Source: Gibbsiella quercinecans (lineage in GTDB: Bacteria; Pseudomonadota; Gammaproteobacteria; Enterobacterales; Enterobacteriaceae). Taken from it: a stretch of DNA of 64,000 nucleotides. The notes beneath the pieces are model-generated. The model was not told the DNA's origin and made no database searches. It worked only from the letters and a program-made list of their open reading frames with translations. A program made the translations under genes and the position numbers. The first letter of the stretch is position 1; every line of letters starts with the position of its first letter. Location of the stretch: the NCBI RefSeq assembly GCF_002291425.1, contig NZ_CP014136.1, forward strand, positions 3,162,001 to 3,226,000, given 5' to 3'. This document shows positions 17,207 to 25,895 of this stretch, in pieces.

Positions 17207-17231
17207 CGCTGCCCACAGGGGGCAGGCAGCG
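17207..17231 (-). terminator. Intercistronic stem-loop after the major pilin gene
   Basis: CGCTGCC at 17207-17213 pairs with GGCAGCG at 17225-17231; in the minus-strand transcript a T-containing stretch follows. A partial terminator or mRNA-stabilising hairpin here would let the pilin be made in excess over chaperone, usher and adhesin, as in other fimbrial operons. Confidence 0.5.
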
Positions 17232-17255
17232 CTGGCGTTATTATTAATTTGCGTA

Positions 17256-17795
17256 TTATTGATAGGTGATGGCGTATTGCGCTGTCGCAATAACTGAACC
17301 CGCGGTCACGCCGGTGCTTTCCGCGTAATAACGGGCAACCAGGTTCTGTGAGGTGGACGTATCCGTACCTGAAGCCAGCGTCATGGCGCTGCTGGTTGCA
17401 ACGGAACCAGAGGAGAAGGACAACGGTGTGGAGGCGTCACTATCCAGCAGTTGGATAGATACGTTCGAGGCGGTACCGGTGTTGCCCAGGTTGCCGTTGC
17501 TGGTGACGTTGTTGCCGGCAAATACCGTTTTAATCGCCGTGCTGCTAGTTGCATTAGCAGTACAACCCGTTACGTTTACCGTGAAAGTAGTATCACCATT
17601 CGATGTACCTGCGGTAGCCAGAGTGCTTGCGGCAACCGTTGGCAGTAATACTACTGGGTTAGATTCATTGCCATTAATATTAACAGAACAGGTCTGAGTG
17701 CTGACCTCGCCTTTAAATTGAACCGTGTTTGCAGAGTCTGCAAAAGCGGCGCCAGAGAACGCGATCAAGGTGAGTGCAACTAATTTCAGTTTCAT
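17256..17795 (-). CDS. Major fimbrial subunit (type 1 pilin family)
   Basis: Product of 179 residues. A signal peptide (about 1-19, ending GAAFA) precedes a FimA-like pilin: N-terminal donor-strand region NTVQFKGEVSTQTCSVNING, the first Cys there and its partner in VNVTGCTANA, and a C-terminal beta-zipper ending TAQYAITYQ with the penultimate aromatic residue of usher substrates. It forms the shaft. First gene of the fimbrial operon; its upstream region (17796-18269) is AT-rich and holds an inverted repeat at 17979-17999. Confidence 0.95.
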   Translation of the reverse strand: MKLKLVALTLIAFSGAAFADSANTVQFKGEVSTQTCSVNINGNESNPVVLLPTVAASTLATAGTSNGDTTFTVNVTGCTANATSSTAIKTVFAGNNVTSNGNLGNTGTASNVSIQLLDSDASTPLSFSSGSVATSSAMTLASGTDTSTSQNLVARYYAESTGVTAGSVIATAQYAITYQ

Positions 17796-18269
17796 GAGAA
17801 ATACCCTTTAATTTACTTTTTGTGAAAGCAGTCCTGACAGTGTTTTTATACTGTCGTGTATGCATTTATATAAAGCATGTTACGTATATGTTTGTTCATG
17901 CGGAATGCAGGAGCATCTTAGCAGAATGAGAATTTTCCCAAAACTTGATTTTTTTAGCATGTGAAATCAACACAAACCAATGTAACATTTTGTTACATTT
18001 GCACTGGTGTTGTGAATGGAAAAAATAGATCTATATCACTACGTTACGTTTTTATTGGGCTCTGTGTTTATCGATGTGAAATATTTTGAAACATTCGTAC
18101 TATTTTAGGTCCGATTTTATCGGTGCTCTGGTTGTTAAAAAAATGATAATTTTAAAGGTGATTGTTAATGTTTTGTGTTCAGGATAATGTCCCCAAAAAT
18201 GAGCCATGACAGAAAGCATAATAATGGGTTATGAAGGAGTGTTTTAAATATTTGGATAGGAGATCCAAT
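17796..18269. promoter_or_regulatory. Fimbrial divergent control region
   Basis: A 474-bp AT-rich stretch between the pilin gene (minus) and the LuxR-type gene (plus). It contains an inverted repeat with 9-bp arms, AATGTAACA and TGTTACATT, separated by TTT (17979-17999). This is the best operator candidate. No pair of long inverted repeats flanking a promoter was seen, so an invertible fim-type switch is unlikely. AGGAG at 18258-18262 is the ribosome binding site of the plus-strand gene. Confidence 0.5.
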
Positions 18270-18854
18270 ATGAGCGTTATTTATGTTGATCAATCGCCGT
18301 TATGTTGGTATGGAATAAAATCGTTATTGCCGCGAAGAGTATTTTCCTTGCCATTCCCCAGTGTTAATCAGTTAAACTCTCTGGGTTTATTACCCGAATT
18401 GGTGATTATGGATTTCCCTCGGAAAATTTATCTTTTCAATGAGTATGTTCTATTTTTAAATTATCTCCGTTGCTGTAATCCGAATCTTAAAACGTTATTT
18501 TTTATCGATAATGCCTCTCCACTGGCGCTGTCGCTGATTGCCAGAACCTCACCGGACGCCCTGTTGCACAAGGGGGAAAAATTGCCGACGGTACGCGATG
18601 CCTGCCTTGGGCTGTTGCAGCAGAGGAAACCGGCGGGCGGCGGCCGGTTATGGGGGATGCCGAAGCCCGCTGCCATCACCCGTGGCGAAGCGCTGGTGCT
18701 TTCTGAAGTATCCCGTAGTGCCAATGTCGCCACCGTGGCGCGGCGATTAAACCTGAACCCAAAAACGGTCTATGCCCATTTGGGCAGCGCCGGGCGGAAA
18801 TTAGGCCTGCGCAACCGCGTTGAACTGCTCAAAATGATAGCATCGTGTCGTTAG
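18270..18854 (+). CDS. LuxR-family (FimZ/RcsB-like) transcriptional regulator
   Basis: Product of 194 residues. The N-terminal part resembles a degenerate receiver (MSVIYVDQSPLCWYGIKSLL; LVIMDFPRK) without the usual acidic pair, so it may be phosphorylation-independent. The C-terminal LuxR helix-turn-helix (about 131-190) reads ITRGEALVLSEVSRSANVA, then NLNPKTVYAHLGSAGRKLGL. Start 18270 is preferred over 18231 because AGGAG lies eight bases before it. It is divergent from the fimbrial operon, which it probably controls (inference from position). The first half is AT-rich and the second half GC-rich. Confidence 0.88.
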   Translation: MSVIYVDQSPLCWYGIKSLLPRRVFSLPFPSVNQLNSLGLLPELVIMDFPRKIYLFNEYVLFLNYLRCCNPNLKTLFFIDNASPLALSLIARTSPDALLHKGEKLPTVRDACLGLLQQRKPAGGGRLWGMPKPAAITRGEALVLSEVSRSANVATVARRLNLNPKTVYAHLGSAGRKLGLRNRVELLKMIASCR

Positions 18855-19078
18855 CCCTATGCCAGGGAGCGGGCAGGCCCGGAAAATACCGAGAGGGCGT
18901 CTATTAAATGCCGGCCATCAACAAATCCAGGAAATTAAGAAGTAGGCTACGCAAGTATCACGCGTTGGCCAGAAGGATGTTCGTATCTCTCTCATTACGC
19001 TTGTAAACATCGAACTGCATCGATTATTGCTTTCTGTGTGCTGGCTTGTCTCGGGCCGGTGGCTTTCAGGCAGTGAGT
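18855..19078. other. Intergenic region, nothing recognised
   Basis: Gap of 224 bp between the LuxR-type gene and the convergent dioxygenase gene. No gene, repeat or clear terminator was seen. Confidence 0.4.
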
Positions 19079-20224
19079 TTACATGGCCCTTTTTTCGCTG
19101 TTTTCCGCCAGCTTGTGCTGGAATTTTTCCAGGCTCCACGCATTACTGAGGGCTTCGCGTACCAACGCCTGCTGGTTTTTAGGCTCTCGGGTGCCTAACG
19201 ACGGCTCGGCGTCGAAGTTGGAGGGGAAGGCATATCCGCGCGCCGCAGTGTTGATCACGCTATCGAGCGCATCTGCGGTCAGCGTGCTGTTTTTTAACAG
19301 CGGGTAGATGTTGTGCAGGATTTGCTCATGGTCAATTTCTTCCCGCGGAACGCAAAAGGCAGAAGACACTTGCAACAGGTTGGCCGTTCTCACCCGATCG
19401 GTAGTGGCATTATTGCCCTCGGTATGAAATAGCGCCGGGTTGAAAAACAGACCGTCACCTTTATTGAGCGGCACTTGTACGAAATGTTCGGTGAAATATT
19501 CACTAAAATCTGCGCGGTGATACGCCATATAGATCAGTTCGTATTGATGCGACCAGGGCAGCAACCGCATAGGGCCGCAGGCGAGCGGTACATCAGTATG
19601 CGCAATCACGCCCCGTAGCGTCAGATACTGCGACAGAAGCTGCACGGGAATGGGGAATTCCGCGGCAAATGCGCTTTGCTGAATGCTGAGGTGAGCATCG
19701 CGCTGCGGCAGTTGCACCGCGCTCCCAGGGCGAACCTGATGCACCTGCGAGGCCATGAGCCAGGTGGGGCCGAGCCATGCTTGGCAAATCAAGTTCAACA
19801 TCGGGTTGGCATAATAGTCGACGAAGGCTTCGGGGCTGGCTGCGGCCAGTTTTTGCAGCGCCTGCAAGATGCGTTGGCTATTACCAGCCTGCGGGAAACG
19901 ATTGGCCCGAATTTTCGCTTTTGCTTCCGCCCGCATAATCTCTTCAAAGACGCGTGAAGTGCGATCAACGCTTTCTTCATCACCGTACAACCCGCGCACA
20001 ATAAAAACGCCTGGGCCATAAGAGAGCGCTCGGTGAAGTTCGCTTAAGACCGCTTTTTTATCCCGCTTAGCCGCCGCCGCCAACGTTAGCTGATTATAAA
20101 TAAGGACATCGGATACGGCTTCGCTCGCCAAAGGATACTCTGAAATATTGACACTTTGATCACAAAAGGCTTTGAAATCTTCAATAGAGATCTGGTCTTC
20201 ATGCATAAAGTAGAGCGCTGTCAT
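19079..20224 (-). CDS. Phytanoyl-CoA dioxygenase (PhyH) family oxygenase
   Basis: Product of 381 residues, cytoplasmic. The iron-binding facial triad of Fe(II)/2-oxoglutarate oxygenases is visible: H-x-D in VIAHTDVPLACGPMRLLPWS, a distal His in FNPALFHTEGNN, and the 2-oxoglutarate-binding Arg in DRVRTANLLQ. It should hydroxylate a small substrate; which one is unknown. Start 20224 is chosen for GAGG six bases upstream and because it removes a non-conserved leader. It is divergent from a LacI-family regulator and lies beside the inositol-like cluster, so it may act on the same class of compounds. This link is inference. Confidence 0.8.
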   Translation of the reverse strand: MTALYFMHEDQISIEDFKAFCDQSVNISEYPLASEAVSDVLIYNQLTLAAAAKRDKKAVLSELHRALSYGPGVFIVRGLYGDEESVDRTSRVFEEIMRAEAKAKIRANRFPQAGNSQRILQALQKLAAASPEAFVDYYANPMLNLICQAWLGPTWLMASQVHQVRPGSAVQLPQRDAHLSIQQSAFAAEFPIPVQLLSQYLTLRGVIAHTDVPLACGPMRLLPWSHQYELIYMAYHRADFSEYFTEHFVQVPLNKGDGLFFNPALFHTEGNNATTDRVRTANLLQVSSAFCVPREEIDHEQILHNIYPLLKNSTLTADALDSVINTAARGYAFPSNFDAEPSLGTREPKNQQALVREALSNAWSLEKFQHKLAENSEKRAM

Positions 20225-20383
20225 AATGACCTCATCCTTTTGATATTTATTAGATAAAATGAAATTTATCATGCGCCGTGGAAGGCTGTTTCAGCGGCAT
20301 GACAGGATTGATGTCTACAACATTAGCAGTTACATTCTTTTAACATTAAATCAAAAAAACCTCATCAATACGTCATGTGATCT

Positions 20384-21400
20384 ATGCCTAAATTTACGCA
20401 GAAACAGATTTCCGCTCAGTCAGGCTTAAGCCTGGCGACCATAGATCGCGCGTTGCACAACCGCGGGCACGTGCATCCACAAACGTTGCACCGCATTCAG
20501 CAAGCAATAGTCGATCTTGAATTGCAGCAAAAAATCAGCTTGGCGCAGGGAAGAACCCTCTATTTTGATGTGATCATTCACGCCCCCGAGCGGTTCAGCG
20601 AACTGGTGAGAGCGGCGTTCAGCAGCCAGATATCCAGTTTTAATTCATTTAAAATTCAGCTGCGTTTTCACTGCAGTGAACATATGTCGGTGGACGAGGC
20701 CGAGCAGTTATTAAAAAAATGCTCGTTAAATACGCACGGTATCATCTTGAAGGCGATGAATTCGGAAAAGCTCATCCCGGTGATTAATAACCTGATTAAA
20801 CAACGCATCCCGGTTGTGACTATCGTGACGGATATCATCGGCAGCGCCCGGCTGCGTTATATCGGTATGGATAATTTTAACGCAGGGAAATCTTCCGCGT
20901 TTCTGATGGCCAAATGGCTGGCGAACGATAAGTGCACAATTGCCGCCATTACCGGCAGCCAGAATTTCATCGGCGAGCAGGAAAGGATCCAGGGCTTTGT
21001 GGAAGGGATGAAGACATTTGCGCCACAGAGTGAAATCAAGATCATTGCCGATGGATTTGGCATCGATCACCTGATGTACGCGTGCTTAAAAACGTTCCTG
21101 CGTGAGCACCCCCAGATTGATGCGGTATACACCGTCGGCGGCGGCAACAGTGGTATCTTGCGTGCCTTTAGCGAGCGGAATATTCAGCTAAAAGCCGTTA
21201 TCGGCCACGATCTCGATCGTGAAAATAGAGCATTAATGCAGGCGGGGAAAATCGATGCGCTGATCGACCATAATCTGCAGCTTGATGCACAGCACGCGTT
21301 TAAAACCCTGCTGGAGTTTCATGGTTTTTTGCCTGCCGAGAGCAACCATGCTTCGTATTCCCGCATTAACATCATCATGCGCTTTAATATGTATGCCTGA
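20384..21400 (+). CDS. LacI-family transcriptional regulator
   Basis: Product of 338 residues. The helix-turn-helix is at residues 5-25 (TQKQISAQSGLSLATIDRAL) with the family phrase NNRGHV-like HNRGHVHPQTLHRIQQAI. The effector domain is a sugar-binding Peripla_BP_4 type (YIGMDNFNAGKSSAFLMAKW; DAVYTVGGGNSGILRAF). It is divergent from the PhyH-family gene with 159 bp between, so it probably regulates that gene. GATAAA/TTTATC at 20253-20270 is a weak operator candidate. It ends 6 bases before a bidirectional terminator. Confidence 0.9.
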   Translation: MPKFTQKQISAQSGLSLATIDRALHNRGHVHPQTLHRIQQAIVDLELQQKISLAQGRTLYFDVIIHAPERFSELVRAAFSSQISSFNSFKIQLRFHCSEHMSVDEAEQLLKKCSLNTHGIILKAMNSEKLIPVINNLIKQRIPVVTIVTDIIGSARLRYIGMDNFNAGKSSAFLMAKWLANDKCTIAAITGSQNFIGEQERIQGFVEGMKTFAPQSEIKIIADGFGIDHLMYACLKTFLREHPQIDAVYTVGGGNSGILRAFSERNIQLKAVIGHDLDRENRALMQAGKIDALIDHNLQLDAQHAFKTLLEFHGFLPAESNHASYSRINIIMRFNMYA

Positions 21401-21406
21401 ATGAAA

Positions 21407-21426
21407 AAGCCTGATAAATCAGGCTT
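21407..21426. terminator. Bidirectional intrinsic terminator
   Basis: AAGCCTGAT and ATCAGGCTT form a 9-bp stem with an AA loop, with A-rich sequence before and TTATT after. It lies between the convergent LacI-type gene and the last gene of the minus-strand catabolic operon and probably serves both. Confidence 0.85.
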
Positions 21427-21446
21427 TATTATGCTGTTGCCGGCAT

Positions 21447-22619
21447 TTAGCCATACTTGGGTTTGATCCACACCGCCCCTTGTTCGTGGCTGTCGACGAC
21501 TGCATCCACGAAAGCAACGCCTTTCAACCCATCGGCGATTTGCGGGATCACCGCGCCGATGCCTTGCGGAGCCTGGTTCGCATCGCGTGCGCGGAGCGCC
21601 GCGGCGAAGCCGTTGTAGAGATTGCTGAACGCCTCGATATAGCCTTCAGGATGGCCCGGCGGCGTGCGGGTTCGCGCTTGGGTCAGCGCATCAAGATCGT
21701 CGCGGCCGCGCTTGATGATTTGCGTGTAGCCTTCCAGTGGCGTGTAGAGCAATTCGTTGGGCTGTTCCTGCGCCCAGGTCAGGCTGCCGGTTTCACCGAA
21801 CACGCGCAGCCGCAGCGAATTCGAACAACCGATCGCCACCTGCGATGCCCACAGCATGCCGCGGGCGCCGCCTTCATAGCGAATAAGAACATGCGCGTTG
21901 TCATCCAGTGCCCGCCCTTCGACAAAAGTGGCCAGATCCGCCATCACGCTGTCCACTTTCAGGCCGGTGACAAAGCCGGCAAGATGAAACGCATGGGTGC
22001 CGATGTCGCCAATAGCGCCGCCGCGCCCGCTCTTTTTAGGATCAACGCGCCAGGCGGCTTGTTGATTGTTCTTCAGTTCAACGCCGGTCGCCATCCATTC
22101 CAGCGGATACTCTACCTGCACGGTGCGCACCTTGCCGATCAGGCCCGCCTGAACGCGTGAACGGGCCTCCATGATCAGCGGATAGCCGGAGTAGGTGTAG
22201 GTTACGCCAAGAAAACGCCCCGTCTGGCTCACCATTTCCGCCATGGCTTCAGCATCTTGTAAGGTGGTGGTGAGCGGTTTTTCGCAAATCACATCAATAC
22301 CCGCCGCAAGGAAGGCGCGGGCGATAGGGTAGTGGGTGAAATTGGGGGTACAGATGGCGACCACGTCAATGCCATCGTCGCGCGCGGCTTCGCCCGCGAT
22401 CATGGCGGTGTAATCATCGTAGGCGCGTTCCGGCGCGATAAAGTTCTGCGCGGCGAAACGGTGGCCGCGCTCGGCGTCAACATCGAATGCGCCCGCCACC
22501 AGCTCGAACTGATCGTCCAGGCGGGCGGCGAAGCGGTGGATCCCGCCAATATAAGCGCCAGTACCGCCGCCGACCATCCCCAGCCGGATACGCCGGCCTT
22601 TCAGTGATGACTTACTCAT
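21447..22619 (-). CDS. Gfo/Idh/MocA-family oxidoreductase (sugar/inositol dehydrogenase type)
   Basis: Product of 390 residues. The N-terminal Rossmann fold is IRLGMVGGGTGAYIGGIHRFAA, the catalytic Lys is in VICEKPLTTTLQDAEAMAE, and the C-terminal domain has GGRGGAIGDIGTHAFHL with the conserved His. It should carry out NAD(P)-dependent oxidation of a cyclic polyol or sugar. Start 22619 follows AAGGAGGC; the longer frame to 22910 runs through the neighbouring gene. It overlaps the isomerase stop by 8 bases, so these two are made together. Last gene of the minus arm; substrate unknown. Confidence 0.9.
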   Translation of the reverse strand: MSKSSLKGRRIRLGMVGGGTGAYIGGIHRFAARLDDQFELVAGAFDVDAERGHRFAAQNFIAPERAYDDYTAMIAGEAARDDGIDVVAICTPNFTHYPIARAFLAAGIDVICEKPLTTTLQDAEAMAEMVSQTGRFLGVTYTYSGYPLIMEARSRVQAGLIGKVRTVQVEYPLEWMATGVELKNNQQAAWRVDPKKSGRGGAIGDIGTHAFHLAGFVTGLKVDSVMADLATFVEGRALDDNAHVLIRYEGGARGMLWASQVAIGCSNSLRLRVFGETGSLTWAQEQPNELLYTPLEGYTQIIKRGRDDLDALTQARTRTPPGHPEGYIEAFSNLYNGFAAALRARDANQAPQGIGAVIPQIADGLKGVAFVDAVVDSHEQGAVWIKPKYG

Positions 22620-23682
22620 TGCTGCCTCCTTCAATACCCAATATTTTTCTGTTGAGCGAGCGATCCGCATAGGATTTACAAAAATCGTCAAAGGACTTAT
22701 CCGTAACGCGAATAATGTGATCGCTGATGAATTGCGCGCCTTCACGCGCGCCATCTTCCGGATTTTTAAAGCAGCATTCCCATTCGAGCACCGCCCAACC
22801 ATCAAAGCCGTAGCCGGTGAGTTTTGAGAAAATGCCGGTGAAGTCGGTCTGCCCGTCACCGGGCGAACGGAAGCGGCCGGCACGGCTGCTCCAGGGTTGA
22901 TAGCCGCCATAGGCGCCGGTCTTGCCGTTCGGGCGGAATTCGGCGTCTTTCACGTGAAAGGCTTTGATGCGCTCGTGGTAGTGATCGATATAGGCCAGAT
23001 AATCAATGCCCTGCAGTACCAGGTGGCTCGGATCATACATAATCTGGCAGCGTGTATGATTGCCGGTTTTTTCCAGGAAACGCTCAAACGTCAGGCCGTC
23101 ATGCAGATCCTCGGTGGGATGAATTTCGTAGCACAGATCGATCCCCTGTTCATCAAAGGCGTTCAGGAGCGGTGTCCAGCGGCGTGCCAGCTCATTGAAG
23201 CCTTCATCAATTAAGCCCTCTGGCCATTGCGGATAGGGATAAAGATACGGCCAGAGCAGCGTACCGGAAAAGGTGACGTGCTTTGCCAGCCCCAGGCGGC
23301 GCGATGCCCGCGCGGCGAGATACAGTTGTTCCGTTGCCCACTGCTGGCGCGCCTGCGGGTTAGCGCGCATGAAGGCCGGCGCGAAGCTATCCGCCGGCAA
23401 ATCAAACGCCGGGTGCAGGGCCACCAGTTGCCCCTGCAGATGGCTGGCGAGATCGGTGAGCGCCAGCCCGTGTTCCCGCAGCGTGCCAATAATTTCATCG
23501 GCGTAACTCTGGCTTTCCGCCGCTTTTTTCAGATCGATTAGCCGCGTATCCCAACTGGGGATTTCCACGCCTTTAAAGCCTTTTTCCGCCGCCCAGGCGG
23601 CCATGCCGCTTAGGGTATTAAACGGCGCTTCGTCGCCGGCAAACTGCGCCAGGAAAACCGCCGGGCCTTTAACCGTTTTCAT
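22612..23682 (-). CDS. Sugar phosphate isomerase/epimerase (TIM barrel)
   Basis: Product of 356 residues, AP-endonuclease-2/xylose-isomerase-like barrel. Metal-binding phrases: DLCYEIHPTEDLHDG, CQIMYDPSHLVLQG and KAFHVKDAEF, with a late acid in WAVLEWECCF. Such proteins interconvert ketoses, inososes or keto-acids. Pairing with an overlapping Gfo/Idh gene is common in inositol and rare-sugar clusters. GGAGAGG precedes the ATG at 23682. The exact substrate is not deducible. Confidence 0.88.
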   Translation of the reverse strand: MKTVKGPAVFLAQFAGDEAPFNTLSGMAAWAAEKGFKGVEIPSWDTRLIDLKKAAESQSYADEIIGTLREHGLALTDLASHLQGQLVALHPAFDLPADSFAPAFMRANPQARQQWATEQLYLAARASRRLGLAKHVTFSGTLLWPYLYPYPQWPEGLIDEGFNELARRWTPLLNAFDEQGIDLCYEIHPTEDLHDGLTFERFLEKTGNHTRCQIMYDPSHLVLQGIDYLAYIDHYHERIKAFHVKDAEFRPNGKTGAYGGYQPWSSRAGRFRSPGDGQTDFTGIFSKLTGYGFDGWAVLEWECCFKNPEDGAREGAQFISDHIIRVTDKSFDDFCKSYADRSLNRKILGIEGGSNE

Positions 23683-23749
23683 AACCTCTCCTAAGTCAAA
23701 ACAGGTGCTGCAACCCACGCTGTTGCGCAGGCCGCAGAACGCACCTTGG

Positions 23750-24676
23750 TTAATTGGTCATAAACTTCTGGTAGTTTTCCGGTGTTACCAGTTGGAACGG
23801 AATAAAGTGGATATCCTGTATGCTTTCGCCCTTGGCGGCTTTCTCCGCCATATCCACCGCGCCATAAGCTTGTGATTTGGCGTCCTGGAACACGGTAACG
23901 GTTAATAGCCCGGTTTTTATCGCCTGCAGACCGTTCGGGCCGCCATCGGTACCGCCGACTAAAATATCCGTGCCGATTTTTATGCCGTTGCTTTTTATCG
24001 CCATGGCTGCGCCGATAGCCATTTCATCGGCGTTTGCGGAAAGAATGTCGATTTTGTCGCCTGATAAAATCCAGTTATTCATCAGGTTCATCCCGTCTTC
24101 ACGCATCCATTTCGCCGTATCTTCAACAATCACGTGCATATTCGGGTGTTTGGCAATCACTTCTTTTGCGCCTTGGGTTCTGAAGCGGGTTGCATCATTA
24201 CTTAACAACCCTTTCATGATGGCGACATTCACACTTTTTCGGTCTTTCACTTTATCGGCCAGGTACTGCATCTGTAGGCGCCCGGCTTCAATTTCATCGC
24301 TACCGATGTAGCTTACGCCATTGCCCATTTTCGAATCGGAGGGCATCCTGTTGAGATATATCAGCGGGATTTTGGCCGCACGCGCTGCATCGGTCATATT
24401 TTTGGTGCCTTGGGTATCAACTGGATTAACAATAATCACGTCCACCTTGCCATTAATAAAGTTTTGTACCTGGCTTAGCTGTTTATCGACGGCGCCCTGT
24501 GCATCTTCAAACTGAATTTTCATGTCAGGATATGTTTTCCCTTGCTCGATAATGTAACCACGCAGGCGGGAAAGGAACACATCATCCATTTGCGCAATAC
24601 TGACGCCGACTTGTACTGCAAATACAGCAGGGCTGAGAGATAAGAGAATAAGACAAAATAAAATTGATCTTTTCAT
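23750..24676 (-). CDS. Periplasmic sugar-binding protein (RbsB/inositol type)
   Basis: Product of 308 residues with a signal peptide (about 1-20, ending AVFA). The mature protein is a type I periplasmic-binding fold: VGVSIAQMDDVFLSRLR at the first strand, VDVIIVNPVDTQG, IPLIYLNRMP, DILSANADEMAIGAAMA and a hinge near TDGGPNG. It should bind a sugar or inositol for the permease encoded upstream (24785-25816). Its ATPase is not here but on the plus strand at 36618-38102. The nearest functional analogy is Caulobacter IbpA (inference). Confidence 0.92.
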   Translation of the reverse strand: MKRSILFCLILLSLSPAVFAVQVGVSIAQMDDVFLSRLRGYIIEQGKTYPDMKIQFEDAQGAVDKQLSQVQNFINGKVDVIIVNPVDTQGTKNMTDAARAAKIPLIYLNRMPSDSKMGNGVSYIGSDEIEAGRLQMQYLADKVKDRKSVNVAIMKGLLSNDATRFRTQGAKEVIAKHPNMHVIVEDTAKWMREDGMNLMNNWILSGDKIDILSANADEMAIGAAMAIKSNGIKIGTDILVGGTDGGPNGLQAIKTGLLTVTVFQDAKSQAYGAVDMAEKAAKGESIQDIHFIPFQLVTPENYQKFMTN

Positions 24677-24784
24677 GATGGTTATCTACCGTGATTATGG
24701 AGGCCAGAATAGATCTGACGTCTCAGGTTTTATTATCAAAATACGTTTAGTAGGGTTTACTGCTTTGATTACAATGCCGACGAC

Positions 24785-25816
24785 TTAGCGATTTTTCTTG
24801 TTACGATACATATCAACAGAGACTGCACTCACAATAATCATCCCCTTAATAATGTCCTGAATATAAGCATCAATACCAATAAATGTGAAACCGCTCTTAA
24901 TTAAACCCAATATGCACGCGCCAATCAGCGTCCCCGTGATGCGCCCAACGCCGCCCATCAGGCTACTGCCGCCGATCACCGCGGCGGCGATCGCATCAAG
25001 CTCGTAGGAAACCCCCATGCTGGATTGCCCGCTGCTGACGCGTGCGGCAAGCACTACGCCGGCTAAACCAGCTAACCCGCCGGCAATGGTATACACCAGC
25101 ACCAGGTATTTCTTCACGTTGATGCCGGAAACCTGTGCCGAAACAATATTCCCGCCGATGGCATAGATGTATTTCCCGTAACGTGTGGAGCGCAGCGCCA
25201 CATGGAATACGAAAGCCACCAGCAGAAATATCACCACCGGCATCGCACCCTGACCAATGGCGGTAAAACTGTCGGAAAGAAAACTGACCGGGTTGCCCTG
25301 GGTATAATATTGCGCCAGGCCGCGGGCGGAAACCATCATCCCCAGGGTGGCGATAAAGGGAGGAATGCCCGTTCGGGTAATTAATATTCCATTGATAAAT
25401 CCGCATATAATCCCAACGCCAATACCGGCCGCGATCGGAACGATAGCGGGTAAGTCCACCAGTGAAGGATAAACCGGAGAAATACTGTCAGAGGTTTGCG
25501 CCAGGCTGGCGGAAATAACTGCCGTTAACGCAATCAATGAGCCTGAGGATAAATCGATGCCGGCGGTAATAATGACCTGAGTCACCCCGACGGCGATAAT
25601 GCCGATGATGGCGACCTGCAAAATAATCAGGAGCAATCTGTTGGTATTCAGCAGAAAAGATTGATCGCGTAAATACCATCCCGCACATTCAAATACGAGA
25701 GCGATTAATACCATAACAACAAATATGCCGGTATCTTTCGGCAGGCTACGGCGCAAAGACTGCCAGTTAAATGAAGGTTTTACTTCATTGACTTCAGTTG
25801 AATTACTGTCAGACAT
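24785..25816 (-). CDS. Sugar ABC transporter permease (RbsC family)
   Basis: Product of 343 residues with about nine or ten membrane segments, for example IFVVMVLIALVFECAGWYL and LLLIILQVAIIGIIAVGVTQ. Family phrases ITAGIDLSSGSLIALTAV, RTGIPPFIATLGMM and LDAIAAAVIGGSSLMGG are present. Inner-membrane channel of the importer formed with the binding protein downstream (108-bp gap) and probably the ATPase at 36618. The N terminus carries about 28 extra polar residues before the first helix. Confidence 0.93.
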   Translation of the reverse strand: MSDSNSTEVNEVKPSFNWQSLRRSLPKDTGIFVVMVLIALVFECAGWYLRDQSFLLNTNRLLLIILQVAIIGIIAVGVTQVIITAGIDLSSGSLIALTAVISASLAQTSDSISPVYPSLVDLPAIVPIAAGIGVGIICGFINGILITRTGIPPFIATLGMMVSARGLAQYYTQGNPVSFLSDSFTAIGQGAMPVVIFLLVAFVFHVALRSTRYGKYIYAIGGNIVSAQVSGINVKKYLVLVYTIAGGLAGLAGVVLAARVSSGQSSMGVSYELDAIAAAVIGGSSLMGGVGRITGTLIGACILGLIKSGFTFIGIDAYIQDIIKGMIIVSAVSVDMYRNKKNR

Positions 25817-25895
25817 AACATTCTCCTCGTATTTCTTTCAGTACGCAGAAGCATAAAGCCAGAGCCAGACCTCCCTGCCTGACGTGATGCGTGAA

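Noticed and set aside
17796-18269. Phase-variable invertible promoter of the fimbrial operon
   Set aside because: No inverted repeats at both sides of a promoter-sized segment and no recombinase gene nearby.
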